DNA of 64,000 nucleotides from Acididesulfobacillus acetoxydans. GTDB taxonomy: Bacteria; Bacillota; Desulfitobacteriia; Desulfitobacteriales; Desulfitobacteriaceae. Shown here one piece after another: positions 50,210-60,084 of this stretch. The stretch lies in NCBI RefSeq assembly GCF_902729405.1, contig NZ_LR746496.1, positions 4,216,001 to 4,280,000 of the forward strand, read 5' to 3'. The notes below the pieces were generated by a model that saw only the letters and a list, made by a program, of their open reading frames with translations, searched no databases and was not told the origin of the DNA. Positions within the stretch are counted from its first letter, which is position 1. Every line of letters starts with the position of its first letter. The translations under genes were made by a program, and so were the position numbers.

Positions 50210-51013
50210 CTATTTTACTAAGGCGTGCAGTCCTTTGTATTGGGGATCGTCATGAGGCTGCATCTTCCGCCCTTTGCTGCCGGCTAAGAACCACAGATAG
50301 TAGACCTGTACCGACGGGGGCGCTACGACCGGGTGATACCCTTTGGGAATGAGCACGCTGTCCTGATCCCGAATCACAAAGGCTTCATCAAGTTCCCGGT
50401 CTTCGGTATAGAGGATCTGCACGCCGAATCCATTTTCCGGCTTGACCCGGAAATAGTAGATCTCCGTAAGTTCGGTTTCTACACCTGGGATGGACTGATC
50501 ATGCTTATGGGACGGAAAACTGGACCAGTTGCCGGGATCGCCATAGGTCTCGCCGAGGACGATCTTATCCACTTTCCCTTCCCCGTTGTCAACGATGATG
50601 TCGTGCACATCGCGCTTCCAGGATTGTCCGCCCCGGTGGTTAATGACAACTTCTTCCGGTTTCACGACGAACGGAGCAAGCTTTTTGTCCGCCTTGACCA
50701 GGCACAGAGCCGCTTCGAAATCAGCGCTCTTTCCTTCGACCCGGTAGGAACTGTCCCGCGGGATATATACCGTGGCGGCCGGCCCGGCAAACACATTCGC
50801 GCGTTTTCCCAGTGCGGCAAAGGCTTGACCGTCCACAGCGACATCCGCGCTGCCGCTTAAAATAACAAGGCCGATCTCATACTCTCCGGATTGGCTTTCA
50901 TAAACCTCTCCGCTGCCCAACCTGAGGGTGGAGAGCCCCATCAACCCCTGTTCAGCCGGGTCAATGACGTCACGTCTTCCTGTGTAGACTTGTCCTTTGT
51001 AAAATAACTGCAT
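50210..51013 (-). CDS. IolB/KduI-family isomerase (5-deoxyglucuronate isomerase-like)
   Basis: A 267-residue bicupin of the IolB family. Family landmarks are KRDVHDIIVDN, GETYGDPGNWSSFPSHKHD, ETELTEIYYFRV (metal ligand His/His/Glu set) and the VIRDQDSVLIPKGYHPVVA end. IolB turns 5-deoxyglucuronate into its keto form in inositol catabolism; in a hexuronate operon it could interconvert a uronate aldose and ketose, much as KduI does, thus replacing the missing UxaC. GGAGG lies before ATG. It precedes uxaB by 61 bases. A second IolB-like gene is at 53352. Confidence 0.85.
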   Translation of the reverse strand: MQLFYKGQVYTGRRDVIDPAEQGLMGLSTLRLGSGEVYESQSGEYEIGLVILSGSADVAVDGQAFAALGKRANVFAGPAATVYIPRDSSYRVEGKSADFEAALCLVKADKKLAPFVVKPEEVVINHRGGQSWKRDVHDIIVDNGEGKVDKIVLGETYGDPGNWSSFPSHKHDQSIPGVETELTEIYYFRVKPENGFGVQILYTEDRELDEAFVIRDQDSVLIPKGYHPVVAPPSVQVYYLWFLAGSKGRKMQPHDDPQYKGLHALVK

Positions 51014-51067
51014 GATTCAAACCTCCAATTCCTTGTTCATCTTGTCTGTTTTTATGTTCTCCCCTGC

Positions 51068-52132
51068 CTAGAGAGAAAATGCGACTGCCTTCTTTTCCCG
51101 GGCGCTCTGTTTTGCCACTTCGATCATGCGAATGGTATTGCGGGCCTCTTCAGGCTTCACAATCAGCGCCTCCCGACCGGTAATCGCGCCGTAGATGTTG
51201 CGGTAATAGGCGCAGTAATCTCCCGGGATCGTCTCCACCTGGCCGGTGAAGTGCAATCCGCCCACTTGCGTGTTGAGCTTGCCCCAGAGGTCTTTCCCTT
51301 CACAGCCCCAATCGGCGACTCCCAATGGGGAAATGCCGCCTTTGAGGGCCGCCTCTTGAGGATCGAGCCCATATTTGACGAAAGAGCCGTCCGTTCCATG
51401 GACGATGAAACGCGGTCCGATTTCCCGCACGAGCATGCTGGCCTTGAGCGTCACGGTCAGGTTCTCATATTCCATAAACATTTGGAGGCTGTCGTCGATG
51501 CGACTCCCTTCTCTCACCTTTCGAACATCCGCACTAATGCGCCGGGGAACACCAAAAAGAACCTGGGCCTGGTCGATAAGATGGGAACCTAAGTCATAGG
51601 CAATTCCTGACCCTTCAGCATCCTCTTCTTTCCAGGTGGACGGGCGCAGGTAGTTGATATACCGGTCATAGTGGGACTCAAACTCGACGATTTGTCCTAA
51701 CAGCCCTTCCCGGACGATCTGGCGAACCGTTTGGAAATCTCCGTCCCACCGCCGGTTCTGATAGACGCTGAGAAGCCTTTTTTCCTGGTAGGCGATATCG
51801 ATCAGACTCTGGGCTTCCGTACTCGTCACGGTAAAGGGCTTCTCGACGACAACATGCTTGCCCGCCTTAAGCGCTTTTTCGGCGAGCTCAAAGTGGGACG
51901 CATTCGGCGTCGTAATAACGACCAGATCAATCGTATTGTCTTCAAACAGCTTTTCCGGACTGTCGACAACCTCGACTTGAGGGTAGCGTTCTTTTGACTT
52001 CTGGCCATGCCGTTCCACGACTTTAGCCAGGGTCAGTCCCGGAACGCAGGATATGATCGGCGCGTGAAAAACCTGACCGGACATTCCGTAACCCACGACG
52101 CCAACCCGCACCTCTTCATTCTTTGAAACCAT
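51068..52132 (-). CDS. Gfo/Idh/MocA family oxidoreductase
   Basis: A 354-residue NAD(P)-dependent sugar or inositol dehydrogenase-like protein. The N-terminal Rossmann motif VGVVGYGMSGQVFHAP, the substrate-side motif HVVVEKPFTVT (catalytic Lys of EKP) and GSHLIDQAQVLFG (His) are present, followed by the C-terminal alpha/beta domain. AAGGAGG precedes ATG. It is the first gene of the hexuronate unit, 54 bases before the IolB-like gene. The substrate could be a uronate or inositol-type sugar; sequence alone does not say. Confidence 0.88.
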   Translation of the reverse strand: MVSKNEEVRVGVVGYGMSGQVFHAPIISCVPGLTLAKVVERHGQKSKERYPQVEVVDSPEKLFEDNTIDLVVITTPNASHFELAEKALKAGKHVVVEKPFTVTSTEAQSLIDIAYQEKRLLSVYQNRRWDGDFQTVRQIVREGLLGQIVEFESHYDRYINYLRPSTWKEEDAEGSGIAYDLGSHLIDQAQVLFGVPRRISADVRKVREGSRIDDSLQMFMEYENLTVTLKASMLVREIGPRFIVHGTDGSFVKYGLDPQEAALKGGISPLGVADWGCEGKDLWGKLNTQVGGLHFTGQVETIPGDYCAYYRNIYGAITGREALIVKPEEARNTIRMIEVAKQSAREKKAVAFSL

Positions 52133-52149
52133 CTTCGTTCCTCCTTAAA

Positions 52150-52481
52150 TCAGCGTTCCAGTATGACCGGACGGTGAAAACTCCGTCCGTCTATCTCGAC
52201 CTTTTCCGTCGGGAAAAGACCGGTTGCGGTCAAGATTTCCGGACCCTTCTCACCCACAAGCACAGTGTCCTCGGCTTTCGTCCCCTGCAAGGTGGGATTC
52301 CAATCCAAGGCCTGAGCGACGGCCAAAATTCGCCCCGTTTGCGCAGTTGCTTTGATTTCGCGGGATTGATATCCTGCCAGTCCGCCTTGATGATGATATT
52401 GCCATTCACCCTTATAACCGAGACGGGCATAGGCTTCCTGCCCCGCTCTGAAGACCTCGCCAAGACTGACCCCAGGACGAG

Positions 52482-52482
<1 letters not shown>
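52150..52482 (-). pseudogene. M24 family metallopeptidase C-terminal fragment fused to pfkA remains
   Basis: The last 110 codons of an open frame that begins in phosphofructokinase sequence. GVSLGEVFRAGQEAYARLG, GEWQYHHQGGLAGYQSREI, WNPTLQGTKAEDTVLV and GPEILTATG are the C-terminal part of Xaa-Pro-peptidase-like M24 proteins. The upstream metal-binding aspartates of the pita-bread fold are not present, so it cannot be an active peptidase. It ends 17 bases before the oxidoreductase gene. Confidence 0.75.
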
Positions 52483-53226
<744 letters not shown>

Positions 53227-53351
53227 CTAATGTCCACAGATGGAGTCTCATCAAGCCATAGGAGAAAAAGCTGGCCGACCTTTCATGTCAAATCCAGCTT
53301 TTCCATGGCAACATTGGTCGTACCCCAGATATACACCACCTCACTTGGCTC

Positions 53352-54371
53352 TTAGAGGCTTTTGAAATTTATTCCATACTCTCGGAGAATTAATTCGACA
53401 ATCTTTGTTTGAAATTCGTCAAGACCGTTCGCTGCCGAAAAATCGGAGAGTTTTACCCTGTCGAGAAGCAACGCTGCCTGGTTTGCCTCCTCGCTTCTCA
53501 GTTTGCTGGCAAATTCGCCAATTTTTTTCATGTGGGCAAAATCTGCGACGTCTCTCATCCCCAAATGCCCTTCTACCCCGGCAAGAGCCCAGCCGTAGAT
53601 ACAATCACTGACCGGTGACGCCACAACCGGGTGACAAACTCCAGGAATTGCAAATGCAGTTTTGTCCTGGCACAGATATGCTTTGTTAATCTCTTTGCCG
53701 TCAAACAGCATCTGAACTGTGAAATTCGGCATCTCCCGCCCTTTCATGCGGGAAACGTGATAATAGACTTCTTCATGTTCGGATTCTCCAGCCGCCACAT
53801 CGCCAACATCGTGTACATGCAAAGGAGTGCCGCTCCAAAGCCCTGGCGGGGAATAGGTCTCTCCCACAATTAGGTTAGTCGATATGCCAGGTTCAATCAT
53901 GGTAATAACATCCCTGCGCCACAGTAAGTCTCCACGACTCAAATTCGGAACCTGTCCCTGCGAAATAAAAACCGTCTTCATTTTTTGGGATGAAGGTGCT
54001 GTATAGTAGATAATCTCTCCATGCCCTGTGATCGTATAGCTACTTTCTTTAGGTACATAAAGAGCTGAGGCGTTACTCGCTCCAGGCGCCACGTTGAACG
54101 GACCGCCCTCACGTTCCAGGTGGAACTCTCCCTCCTCGGTCTTGACTACAAATGTACCTTCCATGGGAACAAACGCATATTCTTTTGCCCCTGTATTGTT
54201 CTGATAGATTTCGCCATTGAGTTTGTAGATACCAAGTCCTATTACTTGCAAAGGGGTCTGTTCATCAGCGGGATCGAAAATCACACCACTGCCTAACGGA
54301 TTAACATCGACGGCTGGGTTGATCTTGTCATTTTGAATCAGGGCTCCATACTTATCGACAGTTGATTTCAC
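53352..54371 (-). CDS. IolB/KduI-like cupin isomerase, 339 aa
   Basis: Second IolB-family bicupin in the window, about 70 residues longer than the one at 50210. Family blocks include LLWRRDVITMI, GETYSPPGLWSGTPLHVHD (metal His pair), SEHEEVYYHVSR (Glu) and AFAIPGVCHPVVASPV; an extra C-terminal helical segment (residues about 275-339) follows. The start is taken as GTG 54371, whose GTGA overlaps the stop of the cupin gene. It is the last gene of the transketolase/ABC operon. It probably isomerises an aldose-type acid or sugar delivered by the transporter; the real substrate is unknown. Confidence 0.8.
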   Translation of the reverse strand: MKSTVDKYGALIQNDKINPAVDVNPLGSGVIFDPADEQTPLQVIGLGIYKLNGEIYQNNTGAKEYAFVPMEGTFVVKTEEGEFHLEREGGPFNVAPGASNASALYVPKESSYTITGHGEIIYYTAPSSQKMKTVFISQGQVPNLSRGDLLWRRDVITMIEPGISTNLIVGETYSPPGLWSGTPLHVHDVGDVAAGESEHEEVYYHVSRMKGREMPNFTVQMLFDGKEINKAYLCQDKTAFAIPGVCHPVVASPVSDCIYGWALAGVEGHLGMRDVADFAHMKKIGEFASKLRSEEANQAALLLDRVKLSDFSAANGLDEFQTKIVELILREYGINFKSL

Positions 54372-54802
54372 GACGCACAAATCCCTCCTATTGCTTTATC
54401 TGTTATTGCTGCATGAATTTTCTTAATGAGTTCAGAACTTAAACCGAGGATTTCACTATTCTCTTCCGCAGTGTTTCTGTTTTCGACCAGTATTAATTTG
54501 CATTGCTCGTTTAAAATTGTAGTGTGCCAGACGCCTTTCGTAACGCAATACACTTTGTCTCTTTCCATCTTTGTCGCTTGTACTGTTAAATTCTCTGTTG
54601 CATCGGCAACCACCAAGACACATTCTCCTTCCAACAGGATAAAGACTTCATCGCTGAGCAAGTGTCTTTCCAGGGTTTCCAGTGTGCGTAAATCATTAGC
54701 CAGTTTATAGTTTTTTATCCCCACGAACCAGTCTCCACTCTCCACCACGCGCCGTACACCGGTTCCTTGATATTCAAAAATGTGTAAACCCTTCTGTTCC
54801 AT
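54368..54802 (-). CDS. small cupin-fold protein, 144 aa
   Basis: A single-domain beta protein that reads as a cupin: RHLLSDEVFILLEGECVLVVAD (motif 1 with D-E) and DKVYCVTKGVWHTTIL (motif 2 with H), then a short helical tail. AGGAG lies before ATG. It lies between transketolase subunit genes and the IolB-like gene, with a 4-base overlap to the latter. Likely a sugar isomerase or a sensor of the imported compound; I cannot name it. Confidence 0.7.
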   Translation of the reverse strand: MEQKGLHIFEYQGTGVRRVVESGDWFVGIKNYKLANDLRTLETLERHLLSDEVFILLEGECVLVVADATENLTVQATKMERDKVYCVTKGVWHTTILNEQCKLILVENRNTAEENSEILGLSSELIKKIHAAITDKAIGGICAS

Positions 54803-54852
54803 AAATCCCTTTCTCCTCGTGCCACATCTTTTGCAACAGTGTTTATCTACTT

Positions 54853-55791
54853 TTAAGTCAGCATGGCTTTTGCGGTTGCGACAATGTTAGCGGATGTCAG
54901 TCCATAAGCTTCCAGCAATTGATCAGGTGTCCCGGACTGACCAAATTTATCTTCAACCCCAATCCTCTTTACTGTGGCCAAACGACACTCACTTAAGACC
55001 TCGGCAACCGCCGAGCCCAAACCACCGATAACTGAGTGTTCCTCCACGGTGATCATCTTGTCTATCTTCTGAGCCAATTCAAGGAGCAGCTGTTTGTCAA
55101 TCGGCTTAATGGTATGAAAGTTGACCACCGTAGCTTCAATTCCCGAGGCCTGTAGCACCTCTGCAGCCTCCATAGCCTTAAACACCATCAAACCCGCTGC
55201 ACACAAACATATGTCCTTTCCCTCTCTCAAGACATTTGCCTTGCCTATAACGAACTCGCTGTCTTCCCCGATAAAGACCGGTGCCGGTGGACGAGCTATC
55301 CTCAAATACACGGGGCCGTCGTAAGCTGCAGCTGCCCGTACGGCTTTAGCTGTTTCCACAGCATCTGCAGGCACTACCACTGTCATGTTGGGAATGCTCC
55401 GCATTAGGGAGATGTCTTCGATGGCTTGGTGACTTCCACCATCTTCGCCAACAGTAACCCCAGCGTGCGTCACGCCAATTTTGACGTTGAGCTTCGGATA
55501 ACAAATTGTATTTCGCACCTGCTCAAAGGCTCGCCCGGAACCAAAAATGGCAAACGTGCTGGCAAAAGGCACGAAGCCAGCGAGGGACAGACCACTGGCT
55601 ACACCCATTAGATTTTGTTCGGCAATCCCCATATTAAAAAACCGCTCGGGAAATTTTTCTCCAAACAAATTTGTTGTCGTGGCATGCGCCAAGTCAGCAT
55701 CAAGCACAACAATACTGTGAGTCTCTTCACCAAGTGCCACCAGTGTTTCCCCGTAAGCAACGCGTGGAGCTTTTATTTCTTTAACATTCAT
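54853..55791 (-). CDS. transketolase, C-terminal subunit
   Basis: The C-terminal half of a split transketolase (312 aa): pyrimidine-binding domain with LDADLAHATTTNLF, RFFNMGIAEQNLMGVASGLSLAG (catalytic Glu), THAGVTVGEDGGSHQAIED and the C-terminal transketolase domain with TVEEHSVIGGLGSAVAE. ATG 55791 follows GGAGGGG and lies 1 base after the stop of the N-terminal subunit gene, so the subunits are translated together. Two-subunit transketolases are common in catabolic clusters of Clostridia. Confidence 0.93.
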   Translation of the reverse strand: MNVKEIKAPRVAYGETLVALGEETHSIVVLDADLAHATTTNLFGEKFPERFFNMGIAEQNLMGVASGLSLAGFVPFASTFAIFGSGRAFEQVRNTICYPKLNVKIGVTHAGVTVGEDGGSHQAIEDISLMRSIPNMTVVVPADAVETAKAVRAAAAYDGPVYLRIARPPAPVFIGEDSEFVIGKANVLREGKDICLCAAGLMVFKAMEAAEVLQASGIEATVVNFHTIKPIDKQLLLELAQKIDKMITVEEHSVIGGLGSAVAEVLSECRLATVKRIGVEDKFGQSGTPDQLLEAYGLTSANIVATAKAMLT

Positions 55792-55792
55792 G

Positions 55793-56611
55793 TTAAAACC
55801 CCTCCAGTTCGGATAGTGCCCTGGCAACTTCTTCGTCATTAGGTGCCTTGCCATGCCAGCCAACTTGATCTTTCATAAAGGAAACGCCCTGGCCCTTGTG
55901 AGTGTGAGCAATAATGCATTTAGGCCTGTCCTTTACAGTCGACTTAAAAGCTGCTTCTAATTGCTCGAGCGAGTGGCCATCCACTTCGAATACTTCAAAA
56001 CCAAATGATTCTAACTTGTTCCTTATATTGCCAAAGGACATTACTTCCTCATTTTTTCCGTCAATTTGCAACCCATTGTAATCCAACACCAGCGTCAGCT
56101 TGCTGAGTTTGTAATGAGCCGCAGCCATCGATGCCTCCCAAAACTGGCCTTCTTGAATCTCACCGTCCCCAACCAAGGTATACACTTGATAGCCCTTGCC
56201 ACTAAGCCTGCTGCCAAGAGCCAGCCCTACAGAAATGGATAACCCCTGCCCCAAAGAACCTGTCGATGCATCAATACCCGGAGTCTTTTTCATGTCCGGG
56301 TGTCCCTGTAAACGGGAGCCGAACTTGCGCAAAGTTAATAGTTCCTCCATCGGGAAAAAGCCCCTGTGGGCTAAGACAGAATAGAGCGCTGGCGCTGCGT
56401 GTCCTTTACTCAGTATGAAGCGGTCCCGCGCTTCCCCCTTTGGATTTTTTGGGTCTATATTCATAATCCTGAAATACAAAACGGACAGTATTTCCACACA
56501 GGATAAAGACCCTCCCGGATGACCTGATTTAGCGATGCCGATCATTTGGACAATGTCCCTCCTGATCGCTTGATTTAGTTTGACCAGATCTTCTTGTTCA
56601 ATTGGTTCCAT
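55793..56611 (-). CDS. transketolase, N-terminal subunit
   Basis: The thiamine-diphosphate-binding half (272 aa): SGHPGGSLSCVEILSVLYF, DRFILSKGHAAPALYSVLAHRG, TGSLGQGLSISVGLALGSRL, VYTLVGDGEIQEGQFWEA (GDG motif), NGLQIDG and HTHKGQGVSFM. AGGAG lies 8 bases before ATG. The enzyme moves two-carbon units between sugar phosphates. Beside ABC importer and isomerase genes, the pair is likely dedicated to one substrate rather than to the pentose phosphate path. Follows the permease gene by 74 bases. Confidence 0.93.
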   Translation of the reverse strand: MEPIEQEDLVKLNQAIRRDIVQMIGIAKSGHPGGSLSCVEILSVLYFRIMNIDPKNPKGEARDRFILSKGHAAPALYSVLAHRGFFPMEELLTLRKFGSRLQGHPDMKKTPGIDASTGSLGQGLSISVGLALGSRLSGKGYQVYTLVGDGEIQEGQFWEASMAAAHYKLSKLTLVLDYNGLQIDGKNEEVMSFGNIRNKLESFGFEVFEVDGHSLEQLEAAFKSTVKDRPKCIIAHTHKGQGVSFMKDQVGWHGKAPNDEEVARALSELEGF

Positions 56612-56685
56612 AATTACAGCTCCTTTTTGTTACAACACAATAATTTATTAAGGGGCTAAAAGAGGTGGCTTACCCTGTCCGACTG

Positions 56686-57522
56686 TCAACTTTTTACAGC
56701 GCCCGCTGTCAAACCGCTTATCAGTCTCTTTTGAATTAACATAAAGAAGATCACAATCGGGATGGCGGAAACCACACCTCCTGCGGTTAGCAGGTCCCAG
56801 CGTGTGATATAGTCACCGATAAATGTGTTTAAACCAACCGGCAGTGTACTGGCTCCGGTATTAGAGGCAAAAGTTAAGGCAAATAAAAACTCATTCCAGG
56901 AGAAAATGACGATGTAGGCTCCGGCTGCTACCAACCCGGGGACCAGTACCGGTAATAAAACGTACCAAATCACCTCAAATTCGCTACACCCGTCCACCTT
57001 GGCAGCTTCATCAACATCTTTGGGTATACCGTCAAAAAAGCCTTTCATCAACCAAGTAGTAAACGGGGTTACGAACGCCGTGTAAACAACAATCAAGCCG
57101 GACATCGTGTGGATCAGGCCTGTGCTTCGCATGATCGGGTACAGCGCCAGCACAAGCAAAATGGACGGAAAAAACTGTGAAGATATGAGCAGAGAAAGCA
57201 CAACCTTTTTCCCTTTAAAAGTGTGTCTGGATAGACTAAATCCCGCCGGAGTGGCTAATAACAAGGTAAACATGGCAGTAAATGCGGCCACCAATAAGCT
57301 GTGCTCCATAAATTCCAGGAAAGGCGTCGTGCTGATTAGTTCACGATAGGCCGCAAGCGTCCCGTGTTGGGGTAAATAGTGCATAGGACGGGCAAACAAC
57401 TCGGATGTCGGTTTGATCGAGGTCAAAAACATCCAAATATACGGACCTAAAGCAAATAGCAACCAACCAATTAATACTATCCACATTAACGGGCGTCCTA
57501 TCCTACTCTTTTTTTTGATCAT
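56686..57522 (-). CDS. sugar ABC transporter permease (MalG type)
   Basis: A 278-residue CUT1 permease with six helices, first WIVLIGWLLFALGPYIWMF-like, and the ATPase-docking EAA loop PKDVDEAAKVDGCSEFEVIWYVLLPVLVPG (about 178-207). Its ATG overlaps the stop of the MalF-type gene by 4 bases. It works with the MalF-type protein and the binding protein at 58514; the ATPase is not in the operon. Confidence 0.93.
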   Translation of the reverse strand: MIKKKSRIGRPLMWIVLIGWLLFALGPYIWMFLTSIKPTSELFARPMHYLPQHGTLAAYRELISTTPFLEFMEHSLLVAAFTAMFTLLLATPAGFSLSRHTFKGKKVVLSLLISSQFFPSILLVLALYPIMRSTGLIHTMSGLIVVYTAFVTPFTTWLMKGFFDGIPKDVDEAAKVDGCSEFEVIWYVLLPVLVPGLVAAGAYIVIFSWNEFLFALTFASNTGASTLPVGLNTFIGDYITRWDLLTAGGVVSAIPIVIFFMLIQKRLISGLTAGAVKS

Positions 57523-58445
57523 TTCTCCAATATCCCCTGCTTTGTCAGTATTTTAAGGTAAACCAAGACTACCCCTAAGAGTGCCAGTCCCTGCAAGACG
57601 GCCGTTGCCGTCGCCCCACCAAAATTTAGATCTGAGTAGGCCATATAGTAAGCATACGCCGGCACCGTAAGGGTTGCGTAACCGGGTCCGCCTTGCGTAA
57701 TGACCAAGATTAGATCCATGTAACTTGCAGTCCACACGATCCTTAAGAGAGTGGTAATGAGGACGGTAGGCAAGATAATAGGAAACTTAACCTGCCAGAA
57801 GGTGTTCCAGGCTGTTGCCCCATCTAAAAACGAGGCCTCAACCAAATCCTCGGGAATGGTTTGGAGAGCGGCCAAAATCATCACGGCAAAAAACGGTACG
57901 CCCTGCCAAATGTCAATCAGCATTAAAGCGGGCAAAGCCGTATGCGGCTGTGAAAACCAAGGCTGTGATAAGAAGGACAGTCCCATCCTAGTTAGTAAGT
58001 CGTTGACAACACCATGGTTAGCGTCGAGGATCCAGATCCACATCATAGCCGCCAGGACACTGGGAGTAGCCCAGGGAATCAATACCAATCCACGTACTAC
58101 ACCGCGTCCCCGAAACTTCTCATTTAATAACAAGGCACCAATCATACCGAGACCAAACTGAAAAAGGACGATGCCGAAAATCCAGATGAGTGAATTGAGA
58201 ACGGCAACATGGAAAACATGGTCTTCCAGTACGCTAACATAGTTGCTGAAGCCAACAAAGGTCATCTTAGGATTAAGAGGATTATCGTGAAAAAGGCTTG
58301 TGACCACAGCTCTCACTACCGGATACCCGATAATCGTGATGACAACCACGGCAGCGGGCAACAAATAGAAATACGGGTACCAGTATTTGTACAGTTTTCC
58401 TTTGCCGGATCTTCCCTTCGGGATAATTGGATTTGCAGTGTTCAA
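57519..58445 (-). CDS. sugar ABC transporter permease (MalF type)
   Basis: A 308-residue CUT1 permease. It has helices from about residue 22 (YFYLLPAAVVVITIIGYPVV) and an EAA loop, PEDLVEASFLDGATAWNTFWQVKFPIILP. I place the start at TTG 58445 with GGGGG 8 bases upstream. A longer reading from ATG 58505 would translate a GC-rich hairpin that sits directly after the binding protein gene, which is unlikely. Confidence 0.88.
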   Translation of the reverse strand: MNTANPIIPKGRSGKGKLYKYWYPYFYLLPAAVVVITIIGYPVVRAVVTSLFHDNPLNPKMTFVGFSNYVSVLEDHVFHVAVLNSLIWIFGIVLFQFGLGMIGALLLNEKFRGRGVVRGLVLIPWATPSVLAAMMWIWILDANHGVVNDLLTRMGLSFLSQPWFSQPHTALPALMLIDIWQGVPFFAVMILAALQTIPEDLVEASFLDGATAWNTFWQVKFPIILPTVLITTLLRIVWTASYMDLILVITQGGPGYATLTVPAYAYYMAYSDLNFGGATATAVLQGLALLGVVLVYLKILTKQGILEK

Positions 58446-58476
58446 GGAATTAACCCCCAAATTGAACTTTGACGAC

Positions 58477-58499
58477 GGGGGCGGCTGCGCGCCGTCCCC
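58477..58499 (-). promoter_or_regulatory. stem-loop between binding protein and permease genes
   Basis: GGGGCGGC/GCCGTCCCC type stem (9 paired positions around GCGCA). There is no T-run. Such hairpins after binding-protein genes commonly stabilise the upstream mRNA or halt part of transcription so that more binding protein than permease is made. Confidence 0.6.
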
Positions 58500-58513
58500 G
58501 CACATCTTAAACG

Positions 58514-59833
58514 TTATTTTTCCTTAAGAGTAGTGGCAATTTGATCGAGCATTTGTTTGCTGGACATCTGACCCAAGAGAGCTCGGTCAAAGGTTTGCTG
58601 CCAAACATGCCCTGCGACGTCACCCACTCCCTTGAGCGGCGGCCATACCTTAGCATAGCTCTCTTCTTGAATTGCCACTTTCCAACCCGGGTTATCTTGG
58701 AAATATGGCTCTTCTGCCACCGAGTTTAAAACAGGAAGTTGCGCATTGGTTGAGCGATCAAGAATATTCAAAGCTTCTGGGCTAGCTAACCATGATTCGA
58801 AAGTCCAGGCTGCTTGCTTAACTTTACTGGAACTAAAGATAACATTACCGGACATCGTGCCCATGGTCGCCGGATGACTCGGATCGGCCTGTGGAATCGG
58901 AATGACGCCCAACTTGTCCCCTAATTGTTTGGACAGAATTGCGTAACTTCCAATATGATGAGCCATCATCGCATACGTACCATTCTCAAAACCTGCGAGC
59001 AACTGCGCGTAAGAATCTGTTACCGCGCTCGGAGGAGCAACATGATCGTTCTTAAACAGATCAATGTACCACTGATTGACTTGCACGGCCTTATCGCTGT
59101 TAATGACTACATTGCCATTAGCATCGACCATCTGTGCTCCCCCGGCCAGCATAAACGCGTACCATTGATCCTGACCGCCTGAGCCACCACGCATAGCAAA
59201 CCCATACTGTTTATTCTGAGCATTGGTAAGTACTTGAGCATCTTTTTCGAATTCAGCGAAAGTTGTCGGAGGTTGCAGATTAGCCTTCGCAAATAAATCT
59301 TTGCGGTAATATAGATAAAAATCGATATAGGCTTGTGGCATCATATAAACTGCTGAATTCTCGTTAATTTTCCCGGTGTCCCACATAGCCGGAATCATGT
59401 CCGGTTGATATTTCCAATGTCTAATATAGGAATCAAGAGGTTCGAGAAGATTATTTGCTTCGAACTGACCTACCCACCAGTCCTTAAAGCGTGCGGCATC
59501 AGGAGCGTCACCCGAAGAAACTGCGTTAATTAGAGTTTGTTGATAATTATTAAAGGGGATCATCTTGCCGACTACATGAATATTCGGATGTTCGCTGTTA
59601 AATTTATCGATTAACTCCTGAGTTGTGTTATGAGAAGGATCATCCAGCCAATACCAATAGGTAATAGTTTGCACACTGCCGCCACTACTTTTTTGACTAC
59701 TATTGGCTGCCTGTTGCGCAGTTTGGCCACATCCTACAACGCTGCCAAGAAGGACTGCCGTCACCGCGAGCATCACCATGATTCTTGTTACTCTTGACTT
59801 ACGCCGAAAGCTATTAACTAGTCGCTGAATCAT
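58514..59833 (-). CDS. extracellular sugar-binding lipoprotein
   Basis: A 439-residue family 1 solute-binding protein. It has a lipoprotein signal (IMVMLAVTAVLLGSVVGC, Cys at about 35), then ITYWYWLDDPSHNTTQELIDKFN and WWVGQFEANNLLEPLDSYI, MMPQAYIDFYLYYRKDLF, and QAAWTFESWLASPEALNIL near the C-terminus. AGGAGG lies 7 bases before ATG. It is the first structural gene of the leftward sugar operon, 251 bases downstream of the regulator gene. Confidence 0.92.
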   Translation of the reverse strand: MIQRLVNSFRRKSRVTRIMVMLAVTAVLLGSVVGCGQTAQQAANSSQKSSGGSVQTITYWYWLDDPSHNTTQELIDKFNSEHPNIHVVGKMIPFNNYQQTLINAVSSGDAPDAARFKDWWVGQFEANNLLEPLDSYIRHWKYQPDMIPAMWDTGKINENSAVYMMPQAYIDFYLYYRKDLFAKANLQPPTTFAEFEKDAQVLTNAQNKQYGFAMRGGSGGQDQWYAFMLAGGAQMVDANGNVVINSDKAVQVNQWYIDLFKNDHVAPPSAVTDSYAQLLAGFENGTYAMMAHHIGSYAILSKQLGDKLGVIPIPQADPSHPATMGTMSGNVIFSSSKVKQAAWTFESWLASPEALNILDRSTNAQLPVLNSVAEEPYFQDNPGWKVAIQEESYAKVWPPLKGVGDVAGHVWQQTFDRALLGQMSSKQMLDQIATTLKEK

Positions 59834-59987
59834 GCTCTTACCTCCTAAGTCTAGTCATCATTAACCATGTGTTACAGCAATCTAAACGTTCCTGGTTTAG
59901 TGATTCTAGTTTTTACCCCCAATTCCAAATATTCTGAGCACCTGGTACAAAATCTTTTGAATACGTCCCCCCTCTCAGACTTTTCAC

Positions 59988-60002
59988 GCAAAATAGTATC
60001 CG
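59988..60002. promoter_or_regulatory. possible operator upstream of the binding protein gene
   Basis: GTATC-CGACC-GATAC is a 5-bp inverted repeat whose core (ATCCGACCGAT) resembles the palindrome at 60813-60830. If the GntR-type protein binds both, it would control its own gene and the transport operon. Weak evidence. Confidence 0.3.
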
Positions 60003-60084
60003 ACCGATACCCTCTTAGCCAGGATTACAAGGATACAGGTTTGGATAACCCCCAAGCCTCTGGATTCTCTAACGCACCCATCTT

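Noticed and set aside
58445-58505. N-terminal extension of the MalF-type permease from ATG 58505
   Set aside because: It would translate a GC-rich intergenic hairpin and gives a non-membrane proline-rich leader; the TTG with GGGGG spacing is better.
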